A DNA stretch of 34,078 bases from a virus: positions 1-34,078 of the IMG/VR virus record IMGVR_UViG_3300025674_000180; one strand, written 5' to 3'. Below the pieces are notes generated by a model, which saw only the letters and a program-made list of their open reading frames with translations, was not told the DNA's origin and did no database searches. The translations under genes were made by a program, and so were the position numbers. Shown here one piece after another: positions 21,256 through 30,537 of the stretch. Numbering within the stretch: the first letter of the stretch is position 1; the number at the start of each line of letters is the position of its first letter.

Positions 21256-21719
21256 AAACGTGTCGTATTTGTAAAGAAACAAAACCTTTTACTGATTATT
21301 ATCCAAGAGGCGCTAGATGTAAAAGCTGTTGTATAGTCGCTGTTAAAAAATGGAAAGTTGATAACAGAGAAAAAGCTTTAGAGCACCAAAGAATTTCAAA
21401 TAAAAACAGACGTTCTAAAAGACTAATAGAATGTAACATTAGACGAAAAAGAGTTAAACAGGCTACTCCAAAATGGGTAGATAAAAACGAATTAAAGTAT
21501 ATTTATACATTAGCAAACGAAAAAAATTTAGTTGTGGATCACATAGTTCCTTTAAAGCATGAGTTAGTTTGTGGATTAAATGTTCCAGATAACTTAAGGT
21601 GTATACCAATGCAAATGAACGCAACTAAAAGTAACAAGTTTAACCAAGAAACTGCTAGTTCTCATGCGGCAGTAGCGGCATCATTTGGTCTACGCGGCCT
21701 AGCTAACTGGAGAAAATAA
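21252..21719 (+). CDS. HNH homing endonuclease fused to the old holin 3' end
   Basis: 155 aa. Zinc ribbon at the N-terminus (Cys4, Cys7, Cys23, Cys26), a basic Lys/Arg-rich middle, then an HNH core (VVDHIVPLKHELVCGLNVPD, Asp96/His97, His103, with NLRCIPMQMNATKSNKF). The last 14 residues match the end of the holin. The gene is AT-rich compared with its neighbours, starts ATGA on the holin stop and lacks a Shine-Dalgarno. It is probably a free-standing mobile endonuclease that nicks or cuts holin alleles lacking it. Confidence 0.88.
   Translation: MKTCRICKETKPFTDYYPRGARCKSCCIVAVKKWKVDNREKALEHQRISNKNRRSKRLIECNIRRKRVKQATPKWVDKNELKYIYTLANEKNLVVDHIVPLKHELVCGLNVPDNLRCIPMQMNATKSNKFNQETASSHAAVAASFGLRGLANWRK
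21675..21719 (+). repeat. relic of the holin 3' end (second copy)
   Basis: Codons here give AASFGLRGLANWRK plus stop. The holin's own end at 21211-21255 gives AASFGVRQLVNFKK plus stop. Nine of 14 residues are identical, yet most codons differ (for example GCG GCA TCA against GCT GCT TCT). The downstream gene's Shine-Dalgarno (GGAG) lies in this copy, so this is probably the original end. Confidence 0.7.
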
Positions 21720-21720
21720 T

Positions 21721-22791
21721 ATGCCTCGTAACGTTGAAGGAGGAAGAAACGAGCTTGATATGTTTGGCGGCGGTAGCGGTGGTCTTTTTACGTTTTACAA
21801 CTACGGGCCTGATGGTGCTCCTAGTAACGCGCCTCCGACTGCTTTTGAGCGTGGAATTACCCGAGCCCCTTCACCCGGTTTTTTTACGAGTCCGGGCGGC
21901 GTTGTTATTACTGATACTGAGCAGATTGAAGATATTTTTAATCCCCCGCAGTTTGCTATTGGGCCGGGGTATACCGATCAAAATGTTTCTAAAGAACCTG
22001 CTGAGTTAGACCCTACTCTTACAACAGAAGAAGAAACAGAACAAGAAACACCTATAGCTGACGCTGTAGAACAAGCAACAGAAGCAGTAACAGAAGGCGT
22101 GTCCAGTGTGGTACAGGACGCTATTGACGCTGCAAAAGATGCTTTACCTGATGACGCTTCGGTAGAATCCATATTAGACTGGATAGCAGAAAACGTACCA
22201 GAGATTACACCTCAGTCCATCTTTGATGAGTACATTGGTGCTGGTGTAGGCGTTAACTTACCTACAGGAGCGCCTATAGGCTCTGGCACAGTGTTTATTC
22301 CGGGTATACCGGGTTTACCTTCCTCTTCTCCTAACATGGTTATAGGGACTGTAGACGAGGTTATGCAGGACATCCTAGAAGGTAATCTTCCGGGTGTCAT
22401 TGGTGACATTGCTGAAGACCCTGTAGGAGGTATTGAAGCAGTAGTAGAAGGAGTAACAGACGATGCAGAAGAAGTTACACTAGGCGACCTGTTAGGTTCC
22501 GGTGTTGACTTAGGTATCGGTGATGACGACGAAGTTTCTGACATCTTTACAGAAGAAGGGCAGACAACAGACTACGGTGCTGGTCTTAATGACGGAGAAA
22601 CTGAGGACATACTAGCTGCTGTTGGAGGCGCTGGAGCTACTGCTGCCGCTACTGGGACAGGGGTACAAAGACCTTCAGGTGACTTTACTCCTTTCATGAG
22701 AAGGCTTCAGTACACTCCAGTGGCTATCCCTAAGCCTATTGTACCTAATGCTCCTGTTGTAAGTAGTTTATTTAGTGAGTACTTAAAATGA
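21721..22791 (+). CDS. acidic virion protein of unknown role, 356 aa
   Basis: Very acidic and poor in cysteine. It has a Gly-rich start (LDMFGGGSGGLFTFYNYGPD), a long acidic helix (ADAVEQATEAVTEGVSSVVQ, then DAIDAAKDALPDDAS), a Pro/Gly segment (GTVFIPGIPGLPSSSP) and a short basic end. No enzyme motif. Its place between lysis and tail-adaptor genes suggests a virion or DNA-ejection component. The end FMRRLQYTPVAIPKPIVP looks like a conserved docking tail. Name withheld. Confidence 0.65.
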   Translation: MPRNVEGGRNELDMFGGGSGGLFTFYNYGPDGAPSNAPPTAFERGITRAPSPGFFTSPGGVVITDTEQIEDIFNPPQFAIGPGYTDQNVSKEPAELDPTLTTEEETEQETPIADAVEQATEAVTEGVSSVVQDAIDAAKDALPDDASVESILDWIAENVPEITPQSIFDEYIGAGVGVNLPTGAPIGSGTVFIPGIPGLPSSSPNMVIGTVDEVMQDILEGNLPGVIGDIAEDPVGGIEAVVEGVTDDAEEVTLGDLLGSGVDLGIGDDDEVSDIFTEEGQTTDYGAGLNDGETEDILAAVGGAGATAAATGTGVQRPSGDFTPFMRRLQYTPVAIPKPIVPNAPVVSSLFSEYLK

Positions 22792-23435
22792 CATACCTAA
22801 ACATAATGAACAATGTACTACGTCGTTTGCGTGAGGAAGAAGTAAGTGCTGTTACTGAAACTACATACGCAAAGATGGTTGGTGACTTTATTAACGACGC
22901 TAAAGTAATGGTAGAGGAGTCAACTGACTGGTCTGCTCTGCGTACTACTATTAGTATTACTACTGTTAACAACGACAATCAGTACTCACTAACTGACTGT
23001 GGTGACAACGTTAAAGTTATGTCGGCTATGAACGACAGTGAGAACTGCTTCTTGTCCTACCAAACAAAGGACTGGTTTAACGAACAACTTTACCTCAACA
23101 CTGTTGTTGACGGTGCGCCTAGGTACTACACCTTTGACGGCCTTGACAGCAACGGTGACACTCAGATCCTTGTTAGCCCTAGACCAGAAGGTGCACAGAC
23201 ACTTAGGTTTGACGTTATCAAGCGACAGGCAGAATTAGTAAATAACAATGACAACCTGCTTGTACCTGAGAAACCTGTAATCCACATGGCAGTAGCACTA
23301 CTTGCTCGTGAACGTGGTGAAACAGGCGGTACTTCTACTGCTGAGTACTTTGCTATTGCTGATAAGTACTTGTCCGACGCTATTGCTATTGATGCAGCAA
23401 AGCACCCAGAAGAGATGATCTTTAGGACTATCTAA
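22788..23435 (+). CDS. tail adaptor (T7 gp11-like tail tubular protein A)
   Basis: 215 aa. The helical start (YLNIMNNVLRRLREEEVSAV) and VGDFINDAKVMVEESTDWSA, a beta-rich middle (YYTFDGL, ILVSPRPEG) and a helical end (VIHMAVALLARERGETGGTS, YFAIADKYLSDAIAIDAA) form the adaptor fold that sits on the portal and starts the tail. It directly precedes the nozzle gene, as in T7. Overlaps the upstream gene by four bases; Shine-Dalgarno weak. Confidence 0.87.
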   Translation: MTYLNIMNNVLRRLREEEVSAVTETTYAKMVGDFINDAKVMVEESTDWSALRTTISITTVNNDNQYSLTDCGDNVKVMSAMNDSENCFLSYQTKDWFNEQLYLNTVVDGAPRYYTFDGLDSNGDTQILVSPRPEGAQTLRFDVIKRQAELVNNNDNLLVPEKPVIHMAVALLARERGETGGTSTAEYFAIADKYLSDAIAIDAAKHPEEMIFRTI

Positions 23436-23436
23436 T

Positions 23437-24966
23437 ATGTCACAACAACTAAGCAGTATTAATCTTGTAGCACCAGCGTTTAAGGGAGTCAACACAGAAG
23501 ACTCTCCTATTGCTCAAGATCCGTCGTTTGCAGAAGTAGCAGACAACGCTGTTATTGACAAACGTGGACGTATTGCTGCGCGTAAAGGTTACGATGTTAT
23601 TACTACTGACAAGACTGAATTAGGTAGTGGTAAGATCAGAACCATCAGAGAGTTTAGAGACAGCGGCGGTAACACTGAAGTCTTCTCTGTAGGTAACAAC
23701 AAAATACTTAGCGGTACAACTACCTTAGTAGACGAAACTCCTGCTACTTACAGCATTACTACAGACAACTGGAAGATTGTTAACTTCAACGACAAGGCTT
23801 ACTTTTTCCAGCGTGGGTACGAGCCTCTGGTGTACGACAATGCAGGAGGATCTGTTGTCAAGCTTAGTACTGTTTCAGGTGCTGCTGGCGTTACCTCTGC
23901 TATGTACGGTAACGAAGTACTGTCAGCTTATGGTCGTCTTTGGACTGCTGACTTTAGTAGCGACAAGTCTACTATTTACTGGTCTGACTTGTTAATTGGA
24001 CATGACTGGTCTGGTGGTACTAGTGGGTCTATTGACATATCTAAAGTATGGCCTGATGGGTACGACGAGATTGTTGCCTTAGCTGCACACAACGGTCTTC
24101 TTGTTATCTTCGGACAGCACAGCATCGTTGTGTACCAAGGAGCAGAAGCACCAGCAACGATGTCACTGTCGGATACAGTAGCTGGCGTAGGTTGTGTTGA
24201 TCGTGACACTGTACAGCATACAGGTACAGACGTGTTGTTCTTGTCACACACTGGTCTACGTAGTTTTGGTAGAACAATACAACAAAAGTCAATGCCGTTA
24301 AGTACACTGTCAAAGACAATAACAAAAGACTTGATTAGTCTAATACAAAACGAAAGTAGTTTTTACCGTAGCGTCTACAGCCCAGAAGAAAACTTCTACT
24401 TGTTAACGTTTGTAGGACAGTCTACTACGTACTGCTTTGACCTTAGAGGTGCCTTAGAAGATGGATCATTACGAGTAACACGTTGGCCCTCTTCTGTGTT
24501 TAGTGCTTATGAGCGTACGCAAAGTGGTACGTTGTACGTAGGTAGCGATCAAGGTATTAGTGAGTACAAAGACTATCAAGACAACGGTGAGTCATACAGA
24601 TTTAAGTACTACAGCCCTAGTCTTACCTTTGGTGACGCATCAAAGCTTAAGTTTATTAAGAAGATCAAACCTACTATTGTTGGTGCTAGTGGTGAAATAG
24701 CGTCAATTAAATTTGCTTATGACTTTGACGAGACGTACAGAAGTGTAGCTTTTAACATACCTTCTGCTGGTACTGGTGCTGAGTTTAACGTAGCTCAGTT
24801 TAACATTGATGAGTACTCAGGTACTACACAGCAAGTAGTACGTAAAGCACTTAACGCAACAGGCAGTGGAGCTACTGTTGTTGTTGGCTTAGAAGCTGAC
24901 ATTGACGGCTCTCCTCTTTCACTACAAGAAATTAATATATTAGCCTTGGTAGGCAAAACGGTTTAA
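23437..24966 (+). CDS. tail nozzle (T7 gp12-like tail tubular protein B)
   Basis: 509 aa, beta-rich, with propeller-like blades. It starts with LVAPAFKGVNTEDSPIAQDP and DNAVIDKRGRIAARKGYDVI and includes the typical IYWSDLLIGHDWSGGTSG and LLVIFGQHSIVVYQGAEAPA segments. These motifs and the position after the adaptor identify the hexameric nozzle that closes the short tail. Shine-Dalgarno AGGA overlaps the previous stop region. Considerably shorter than T7 gp12 (about 790 aa), as in many marine podoviruses. Confidence 0.87.
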   Translation: MSQQLSSINLVAPAFKGVNTEDSPIAQDPSFAEVADNAVIDKRGRIAARKGYDVITTDKTELGSGKIRTIREFRDSGGNTEVFSVGNNKILSGTTTLVDETPATYSITTDNWKIVNFNDKAYFFQRGYEPLVYDNAGGSVVKLSTVSGAAGVTSAMYGNEVLSAYGRLWTADFSSDKSTIYWSDLLIGHDWSGGTSGSIDISKVWPDGYDEIVALAAHNGLLVIFGQHSIVVYQGAEAPATMSLSDTVAGVGCVDRDTVQHTGTDVLFLSHTGLRSFGRTIQQKSMPLSTLSKTITKDLISLIQNESSFYRSVYSPEENFYLLTFVGQSTTYCFDLRGALEDGSLRVTRWPSSVFSAYERTQSGTLYVGSDQGISEYKDYQDNGESYRFKYYSPSLTFGDASKLKFIKKIKPTIVGASGEIASIKFAYDFDETYRSVAFNIPSAGTGAEFNVAQFNIDEYSGTTQQVVRKALNATGSGATVVVGLEADIDGSPLSLQEINILALVGKTV

Positions 24967-24981
24967 CACTGGAGATTTACA

Positions 24982-25986
24982 ATGGATGAAGATGGAATCA
25001 TAGATCCAAACGAAACTAACTACGGTACGTTTAATCCTATGGATGCCGTTATGAGCGAAGAACAACTGGCCAACTTAGGTACAAGTATAACAGGAGAAGA
25101 AGGCGGCGCTCTTTCGGGTCTTTTGTCTGGCTTAGGTAGTTTCTTAGGAGGCGGTGGCGCTCAAGGTCTAGCAGGTATAGGTCTTCTGTTAAATGCTTAT
25201 AATCGTCTAGGCGGTATAGGTCAGCAGGGACTTCAACTAGGTCAGGACTTAGCTACAACCCAGATGGAACAAGCAGCGTTCAGGCCGTACACTGTGACTA
25301 CTTCTACTGGTGGACAGTTTGGTACTCAGATTGATCCTACTACTGGTCAATTGTCTACGACTATGGCTATGTCACCTCAAGAACAAGCACTGCAACAGCG
25401 GCTGTTTGGTGGGGCAGGTCAGTTCTATGACCAAGCTGCGATGCCTACAGGTGCGCGTGAACAGACCATCTTTGAACGTATGAGAGCTACAATGACTCCT
25501 GAAGAGGAGCGTCAGCGTCTTGCGTTAGAAGAGAGACTGGCTGCACAAGGCCGTTTAGGTGTACGTACAGCACAGTTTGGTGGTGCTCCTGAGCAGTTTG
25601 CATTGGCACAGGCGCAGGAAGAAGCACGTAACAGAGCTATGCTAGGCGCTATGCAACAGGCTCAGGCCGAACAACGGCAACAAGCTGCACTGGGTCAACA
25701 GTACTTAGGCGCTAGTTACATGCCGCAACAACAAATGTTAGCTGCTTTCCAGCCCGGTCAGACTGCGGCAGGTGCTGCACAGCAAGCTCAGTTGTACGGC
25801 ACAGGTTTGTTTGGTGAAGCTACTGCTTCTGGTATTGACGCATTGTTGGCTTCAGGTCTTGGACAGGCTAACCTGATGGGTGAAGCAGGTACTGGTTTGT
25901 TGTCAGGCTTGTTTGGCGCTAGGTCATCAACAGCAACTAACCCCTTCTTTTCTGCATTAGGTAATTTGATAACAGGAGACGAATAA
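24982..25986 (+). CDS. internal virion / DNA-ejection protein, 334 aa
   Basis: The N-terminal region has a hydrophobic Gly-rich stretch at about 41-78 (GALSGLLSGLGSFLGGGGAQ, GIGLLLNAYNRLGG), which could insert in a membrane. Then come long Gln/Ala-rich helices (EEERQRLALEERLAAQGRLG, ALAQAQEEARNRAMLGAMQQ) and a second Gly/Ala hydrophobic end. This layout suits core proteins ejected ahead of the DNA. No enzymatic motif. GGAG precedes the ATG; the next gene starts on its stop. Confidence 0.68.
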   Translation: MDEDGIIDPNETNYGTFNPMDAVMSEEQLANLGTSITGEEGGALSGLLSGLGSFLGGGGAQGLAGIGLLLNAYNRLGGIGQQGLQLGQDLATTQMEQAAFRPYTVTTSTGGQFGTQIDPTTGQLSTTMAMSPQEQALQQRLFGGAGQFYDQAAMPTGAREQTIFERMRATMTPEEERQRLALEERLAAQGRLGVRTAQFGGAPEQFALAQAQEEARNRAMLGAMQQAQAEQRQQAALGQQYLGASYMPQQQMLAAFQPGQTAAGAAQQAQLYGTGLFGEATASGIDALLASGLGQANLMGEAGTGLLSGLFGARSSTATNPFFSALGNLITGDE

Positions 25987-27221
25987 TGGCTAGGTTTGGT
26001 AGAGGATTTTTACAGGCAGCAACACAGCCTAGCTTTGGTAAAGGGTTGTTTACTGTGGGTCAGCAACTAGGGGCTGCTCCCGGTATGAAACGTGAAAGGG
26101 ACTTTTTGAGCCAAATCAATGCAGGGACTCCTGAAGGCTTAAGTCAGTTGGCTAAGTACTACCAAAGTCAGGGCGACATGAACAACGCCTTTAAGTACGA
26201 AGAAGCATCACGTAAATTACAAGCACAAAAAGCAGCACAGGCCCAACTAAGTGCATTTCAAGAGCAAGTAGCTAAAGCAGCAGAAGCAGCAGGACTTACG
26301 GACCAAGCAGCGACTGCACGAGCTACTACGGACATGGACGAGCTACGAGGTATTAGCAAGGATGTACGAGAGTTTCAGATTGAGCAACTGCCTTTAGACA
26401 ACCCACAGGTTATTAGAGCACGTCTAAAGATGGCTGGGTTTACTCCTGCTCAAATTACTGCTATGGGTACGTTGTCAGCCGAAGAAGCAAACGACCTACT
26501 TAAGGGACGCACAGGTAAGCTAGAGGCTTGGCAAGATAACGAAGGAAAAATTCAGGCTGTCAATGTTAACGACTTTGGTTTAGTCTATAACGATCAAACT
26601 AACTCTTATGTTAAAGCTAGTGATCTAGGGTTGGTACGTAAGGCTCCACAGGTTCAAGAAGTTATTGACAAAGGACAAGAAGTAGGGGCTCAAGCAATGG
26701 CGGAAGCCAACGTTAAAAACTTTATTGAGCTAAACACCAAAGCCCAAGACGCTCGTGATATGATTGAGCTGATCGACAGACAAACTGGACGTTTAGAGGG
26801 CGGCATGCCTACGGGTCTTGCGGCTAACGTAGAGCTAAACCTAAGACGCTTTGGTGAACTTATTGGGCTACCTTATGACCCTGCGGTCACCAATGCTGAA
26901 ACCTTTATCTCAGAGGCAGGTAAGATTGTTGCTGACCAAATTAAAGACTTTGGTTCGGGCACTGGTTTGTCAGATGCGGATAGAGAGTACGCTAAGTTAA
27001 TTGCTGCTGCTGACATTACGACGCAACAAGAGGCCCTCCTTGAGTTGTTAAAGATCCGCAGACGTGCTATGGTAGAGACTGTAAATAGCTTTAACAAGGT
27101 CAGAACTGCTACTTCAAAGCGCGTAGGTGAGCAAAACATGACCAGCTTCCCAAGCATAACTATGCCAGAGGAGCCAGAAACACCAGAAGCAGAACTTCCT
27201 GAAGGTTTTGAATTGGACTAA
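25986..27221 (+). CDS. internal virion protein, 411 aa
   Basis: Helical protein with an Ala/Gln-rich coiled-coil at about 75-105 (KLQAQKAAQAQLSAFQEQVA) and a long helical C-terminal half (TKAQDARDMIELIDRQTGRL, FISEAGKIVADQIKDFGSGT, then REYAKLIAAADITTQQEALL). The end is acidic and disordered. I see no lytic transglycosylase or protease motif. Probably part of the internal core that forms the trans-envelope channel. GGAG precedes the ATG, which overlaps the upstream stop. Confidence 0.66.
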   Translation: MARFGRGFLQAATQPSFGKGLFTVGQQLGAAPGMKRERDFLSQINAGTPEGLSQLAKYYQSQGDMNNAFKYEEASRKLQAQKAAQAQLSAFQEQVAKAAEAAGLTDQAATARATTDMDELRGISKDVREFQIEQLPLDNPQVIRARLKMAGFTPAQITAMGTLSAEEANDLLKGRTGKLEAWQDNEGKIQAVNVNDFGLVYNDQTNSYVKASDLGLVRKAPQVQEVIDKGQEVGAQAMAEANVKNFIELNTKAQDARDMIELIDRQTGRLEGGMPTGLAANVELNLRRFGELIGLPYDPAVTNAETFISEAGKIVADQIKDFGSGTGLSDADREYAKLIAAADITTQQEALLELLKIRRRAMVETVNSFNKVRTATSKRVGEQNMTSFPSITMPEEPETPEAELPEGFELD

Positions 27222-27224
27222 AAC

Positions 27225-28829
27225 ATGAAGACAGCGACTAATCCACAGACAGGACAGAAAATATACTGGGACGGTGAACAATGGTTGCCGCTCAAAACTG
27301 CCACTAACAAACAGACAGGAGAAGTCATTGGTATAGTCAACGGGGAAACGTTCACTGTTACTCCACCACGACCACGTGAACCTGAGAGTATGCAGGGGAT
27401 GATTGAGGAGACCCCTGAGCGTTTTACGGAGACCCGTGAGCGTTACAGAGGTCTTGCTGGGGATGTCGAAAGACTGCCCGGTAAGTTCAGAGTAGGCACT
27501 ACGCTTGCTGCTGGTGTTGGGGCTGCTGGAGAGACGTTAGGAGAAGTAGCAGGAGAAGCCTACCGTAGGTACACTCCTGAGGCTATCCAACGTGGTGTCT
27601 CTGAGTTGTACGAAGGTTCTATGCTTCAGCGTGGAATAGAGAAGGTAGGTGAGTTAGCACAGGCTTACCCAGAAGAGGCTACTACTGCTGAAGCCCTCCT
27701 TAATGTTGCTGGTGTCAGTCCTAAGATGGCGCTTCCGTCCATCCCTAGACCCAGTGCTTCAGTACGTATGGCCTCAGGAAGAGCAACACAGGCTGTGCTA
27801 GAGGAAGAACGTAAGGCAGTAGCAGATAGTTTACTACCTGAAGACTACGTTAAAGCTCCGGGAACCATTGAGCCTACAGGAGCTATGAACCGTAACGTGT
27901 ACGTACCGTCGCCTTCAGAAGACAACGTGATTGACTACTTGGCAAAACTGCCTGATTACAAAGGGGACCGAAACCCTGCTGTAAACGCTAAGGTTGTAGA
28001 CGGTCAACTGGCTAAACACGAGGCAGACCTACAGTCCTACATCAATCGGTCTAAAAACCCCAAGACTGACGTAGCTAACCTCTCTAGTACTCTGGAAGAA
28101 CTCAAGGCTGGTTTCCATGATCTTCCTGACTACGTTGAGTTGATGCCTGACGCACAGAAAAAGGTAGACCTGTTTATTGACACGGCTATCAAAAGACTCA
28201 ACGACAAGGCATCCAAAGGTGGCAAGATTACTGCTAGGGACATTCTAGAGGTGCGCCGTCAGTTGGACAAACAGATCTTCCGTAAGAAGCCTTCAGCAGG
28301 TCTTGAGAACCCTGATTTAGCAGGAGCAAAAGAAGTAGCAGGTAAGTACGTAAGGGACGAGTTGAATCAAGCGTTCCTTAAGTTAATGCCTGATGACGAA
28401 GCCTATCGTCTTATCAACGGCATGGCTATGTTGTTTAGAGCTAAGAACCTACTTGACGTTAAGGCAGGTAAGGCCATAAACCAGACCATGTTGGGACGTA
28501 CAGTCAAAGGTGTCGAAGACTTCTCTGGTCTCCGCTTCCCGACTACACCGTTGGCCCTTGGTGCTACTGCTGCTGCTGGTACTGCTGCAGTCGGTGGTAT
28601 GCCCGTGGTTGCCGCTATTGCTGGAGGTACAGGGGTAGGCATAGGTTTGGCTCGTATGTCACGTAAGCGTAGACGTGCGGAGATTCTTAGGGAGTTGATT
28701 AAGGCTACTGACCGTATGATCCAAGGGGCTAACGTAACTACAGACACTATGGCAACGCTACGTGCTGACAAGGTAATGCTGGCGCAAATGCTGAATGAAG
28801 TAAATCAGGAGCCTGAGAATGAGCAGTGA
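27225..28829 (+). CDS. internal virion protein with membrane-active segment, 534 aa
   Basis: The first 40 residues hold two similar units (KTATNPQTGQKIYWDGEQW and KTATNKQTGEVIGIVNGE), possibly a small binding domain. A helical middle follows (DARDILEVRRQ-type segments, KKVDLFIDTAIKRLNDKASK). Residues about 442-478 form a Gly/Ala-rich hydrophobic stretch (GATAAAGTAAVGGMPVVAAI) followed by MSRKRRR, as in proteins that enter membranes. The role is inferred from position and this segment. Overlaps the next gene by 11 bp. Confidence 0.65.
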   Translation: MKTATNPQTGQKIYWDGEQWLPLKTATNKQTGEVIGIVNGETFTVTPPRPREPESMQGMIEETPERFTETRERYRGLAGDVERLPGKFRVGTTLAAGVGAAGETLGEVAGEAYRRYTPEAIQRGVSELYEGSMLQRGIEKVGELAQAYPEEATTAEALLNVAGVSPKMALPSIPRPSASVRMASGRATQAVLEEERKAVADSLLPEDYVKAPGTIEPTGAMNRNVYVPSPSEDNVIDYLAKLPDYKGDRNPAVNAKVVDGQLAKHEADLQSYINRSKNPKTDVANLSSTLEELKAGFHDLPDYVELMPDAQKKVDLFIDTAIKRLNDKASKGGKITARDILEVRRQLDKQIFRKKPSAGLENPDLAGAKEVAGKYVRDELNQAFLKLMPDDEAYRLINGMAMLFRAKNLLDVKAGKAINQTMLGRTVKGVEDFSGLRFPTTPLALGATAAAGTAAVGGMPVVAAIAGGTGVGIGLARMSRKRRRAEILRELIKATDRMIQGANVTTDTMATLRADKVMLAQMLNEVNQEPENEQ

Positions 28830-30537
28830 TATTCTTGAGTTAAACAGAGCGTTAAAAGAGGGCCGTAGTAGAGAACAACGTGAGGCTGAACAACAACGTA
28901 CTCAAAAGCTAGGACAAGCTGTGACTTCCTTTTTTAGCCCCGTTGGTGGTTCTGATGTCTTAGACCCTTATGAAATTACTGTTGATCGTATGCGTGGAGG
29001 GCCTAATGCCTTTGGTCCTTCTGAAACGACAACAATGGATCTTATGGCGATTCCTAATTTTGGTTTAAACGAACTTAGAACACCTGCTAATATTTTTGGC
29101 GCTGGTCTTATAAAAAGAGGCGGTCAAATGATAAATCAAGCAGCAGACGCTGTTATTGACAACTTTGACCTCATGAAAACAGGGTTTCTAACAGGACCTA
29201 GGAACTACATACCTAACCACTACGGCCCTACGGACATGCCTAAAAAAATAGACCCCAAAACAGGGGAACCTATGGTTGATAAACAAGGTAAACAAATTGA
29301 CGCAGACCCTACTCAAAAAGACATTGACTTTTTTGAAAACAAAGAAAAGTACGCAAAAAGGGCTGAGTTGATACCTAAGTATGGTAAGAGAGTAGCAGCT
29401 AAACTTAGAGAAATTAAGAATCCAGTACAAGCTCAACAACTTCGACAAAGGGTTTCGGACTTTGCTGCTTGGGCGCTTGAAGGTGCAAAACAAGGTACTC
29501 TAAATATCCTTGAACCAGAAAGAAGAGCACTTTTAGCCACTACAGGTGTAGACCCTACAACAAGACAAGTAGCTAGAGAAGCTTTAGCAAATCCTAAAGG
29601 AGTTTCAGGTAGAGACGTGTCAAAGGTCATATCACAAGGACAGCAAAGTTTCTTGACACAAGGCCGTGTTGGTTTTGAGGGGCCTTCTGAATCTGGTTTA
29701 GACTTAATCAGAAGACTAAGCTATCTCAGCGATACTGTAGAGTACACGCCTCAGGCTTATGGTCGTCTTATTAAGGAAGCAGACGCACTAGGAGAAGTGT
29801 CAGAAAAAGACCTTAAGTTTTTTGGTGAGCATGTAGGTAACGTGTGGAAAGGAAGAGGAGATGTCAGTGTTACAAATGCTCCTTCTCCTACTATCAACAT
29901 TAAATCACCCACGTCAAGACAAACAGGAGACCACCTTTACGACTTTGCTACGAAGAGAGGGTCTCCTATGTCTGCCCTAAAAAAAATCATAAGCCCTGAC
30001 AAAAGCCCTTCAAATGTTGAAATATTACAAGGACTTCAGTCTTCCAAAATAAGCATTCATCCTTCAATGGGTAAAACCGACGCAGAAATACTAAAGAATG
30101 CTAGAAAGAACGGTGGTTTTTACATAACAGGCTCGTACCAAGGAACTGCAATTACTGAAGGCGGTGTTAACTACGTAGCTAAATTAACTCCTGAAGGTAA
30201 GCTAACTGTTGTTGTTTCTGACGAAAACAATTTCTTAGAGAATGTTCCAGTAGTAGGAGAAGTTATAGAAAAAGCCATGCCTAACAGGGTAGTCTCTGCT
30301 ACTCCTCCTCTTATTTTTGATTTAAAATCAGCTAAACCAAGATCTACTATTGCGGGGGTTGTAGATATACCTGCTAGACAGGAAGTTACTGATAGGGCTT
30401 CTGGCTACAAAAGTATTGTTGAGGACATGGCTGCTCTTGAGGCTGACCCCAAAGCTGTTACAGGGGCCAGACTACAGAATACAGGGGCAGGTATGCTCTT
30501 AGGTAATCGTTTTGTAGGAGAAAAAGAAGAGCGCTAG
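28819..30537 (+). CDS. last virion-arm protein, 572 aa, with unassigned C-terminal domain
   Basis: The N-terminal 300 residues are helical and charged (EGRSREQREAEQQRTQKLGQ; RVAAKLREIKNPVQAQQLRQ). Residues about 400-515 look like a separate globular domain: ILQGLQSSKISIHPSMGKTD, AEILKNARKNGGFYITGSYQ, then paired strands YVAKLTPEGKLTVVVSDE. I do not recognise it; an enzyme or toxin-like effector delivered with the DNA is one possibility. CAGGAG precedes the ATG. Its TAG stop shares CTAG with the opposing gene. Confidence 0.65.
   Translation: MSSDILELNRALKEGRSREQREAEQQRTQKLGQAVTSFFSPVGGSDVLDPYEITVDRMRGGPNAFGPSETTTMDLMAIPNFGLNELRTPANIFGAGLIKRGGQMINQAADAVIDNFDLMKTGFLTGPRNYIPNHYGPTDMPKKIDPKTGEPMVDKQGKQIDADPTQKDIDFFENKEKYAKRAELIPKYGKRVAAKLREIKNPVQAQQLRQRVSDFAAWALEGAKQGTLNILEPERRALLATTGVDPTTRQVAREALANPKGVSGRDVSKVISQGQQSFLTQGRVGFEGPSESGLDLIRRLSYLSDTVEYTPQAYGRLIKEADALGEVSEKDLKFFGEHVGNVWKGRGDVSVTNAPSPTINIKSPTSRQTGDHLYDFATKRGSPMSALKKIISPDKSPSNVEILQGLQSSKISIHPSMGKTDAEILKNARKNGGFYITGSYQGTAITEGGVNYVAKLTPEGKLTVVVSDENNFLENVPVVGEVIEKAMPNRVVSATPPLIFDLKSAKPRSTIAGVVDIPARQEVTDRASGYKSIVEDMAALEADPKAVTGARLQNTGAGMLLGNRFVGEKEER

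Noticed and set aside
22212-22544. 110-aa antisense Ser/Pro-rich frame in the acidic virion gene
   Set aside because: Composition is the mirror of Glu/Gly/Asp codons; no expression signals.
28403-28771. 122-aa antisense frame inside the internal virion protein gene
   Set aside because: Low-complexity Ala/Pro/Val product mirroring the Gly/Ala region of the sense gene; no ribosome-binding site; shadow frame.
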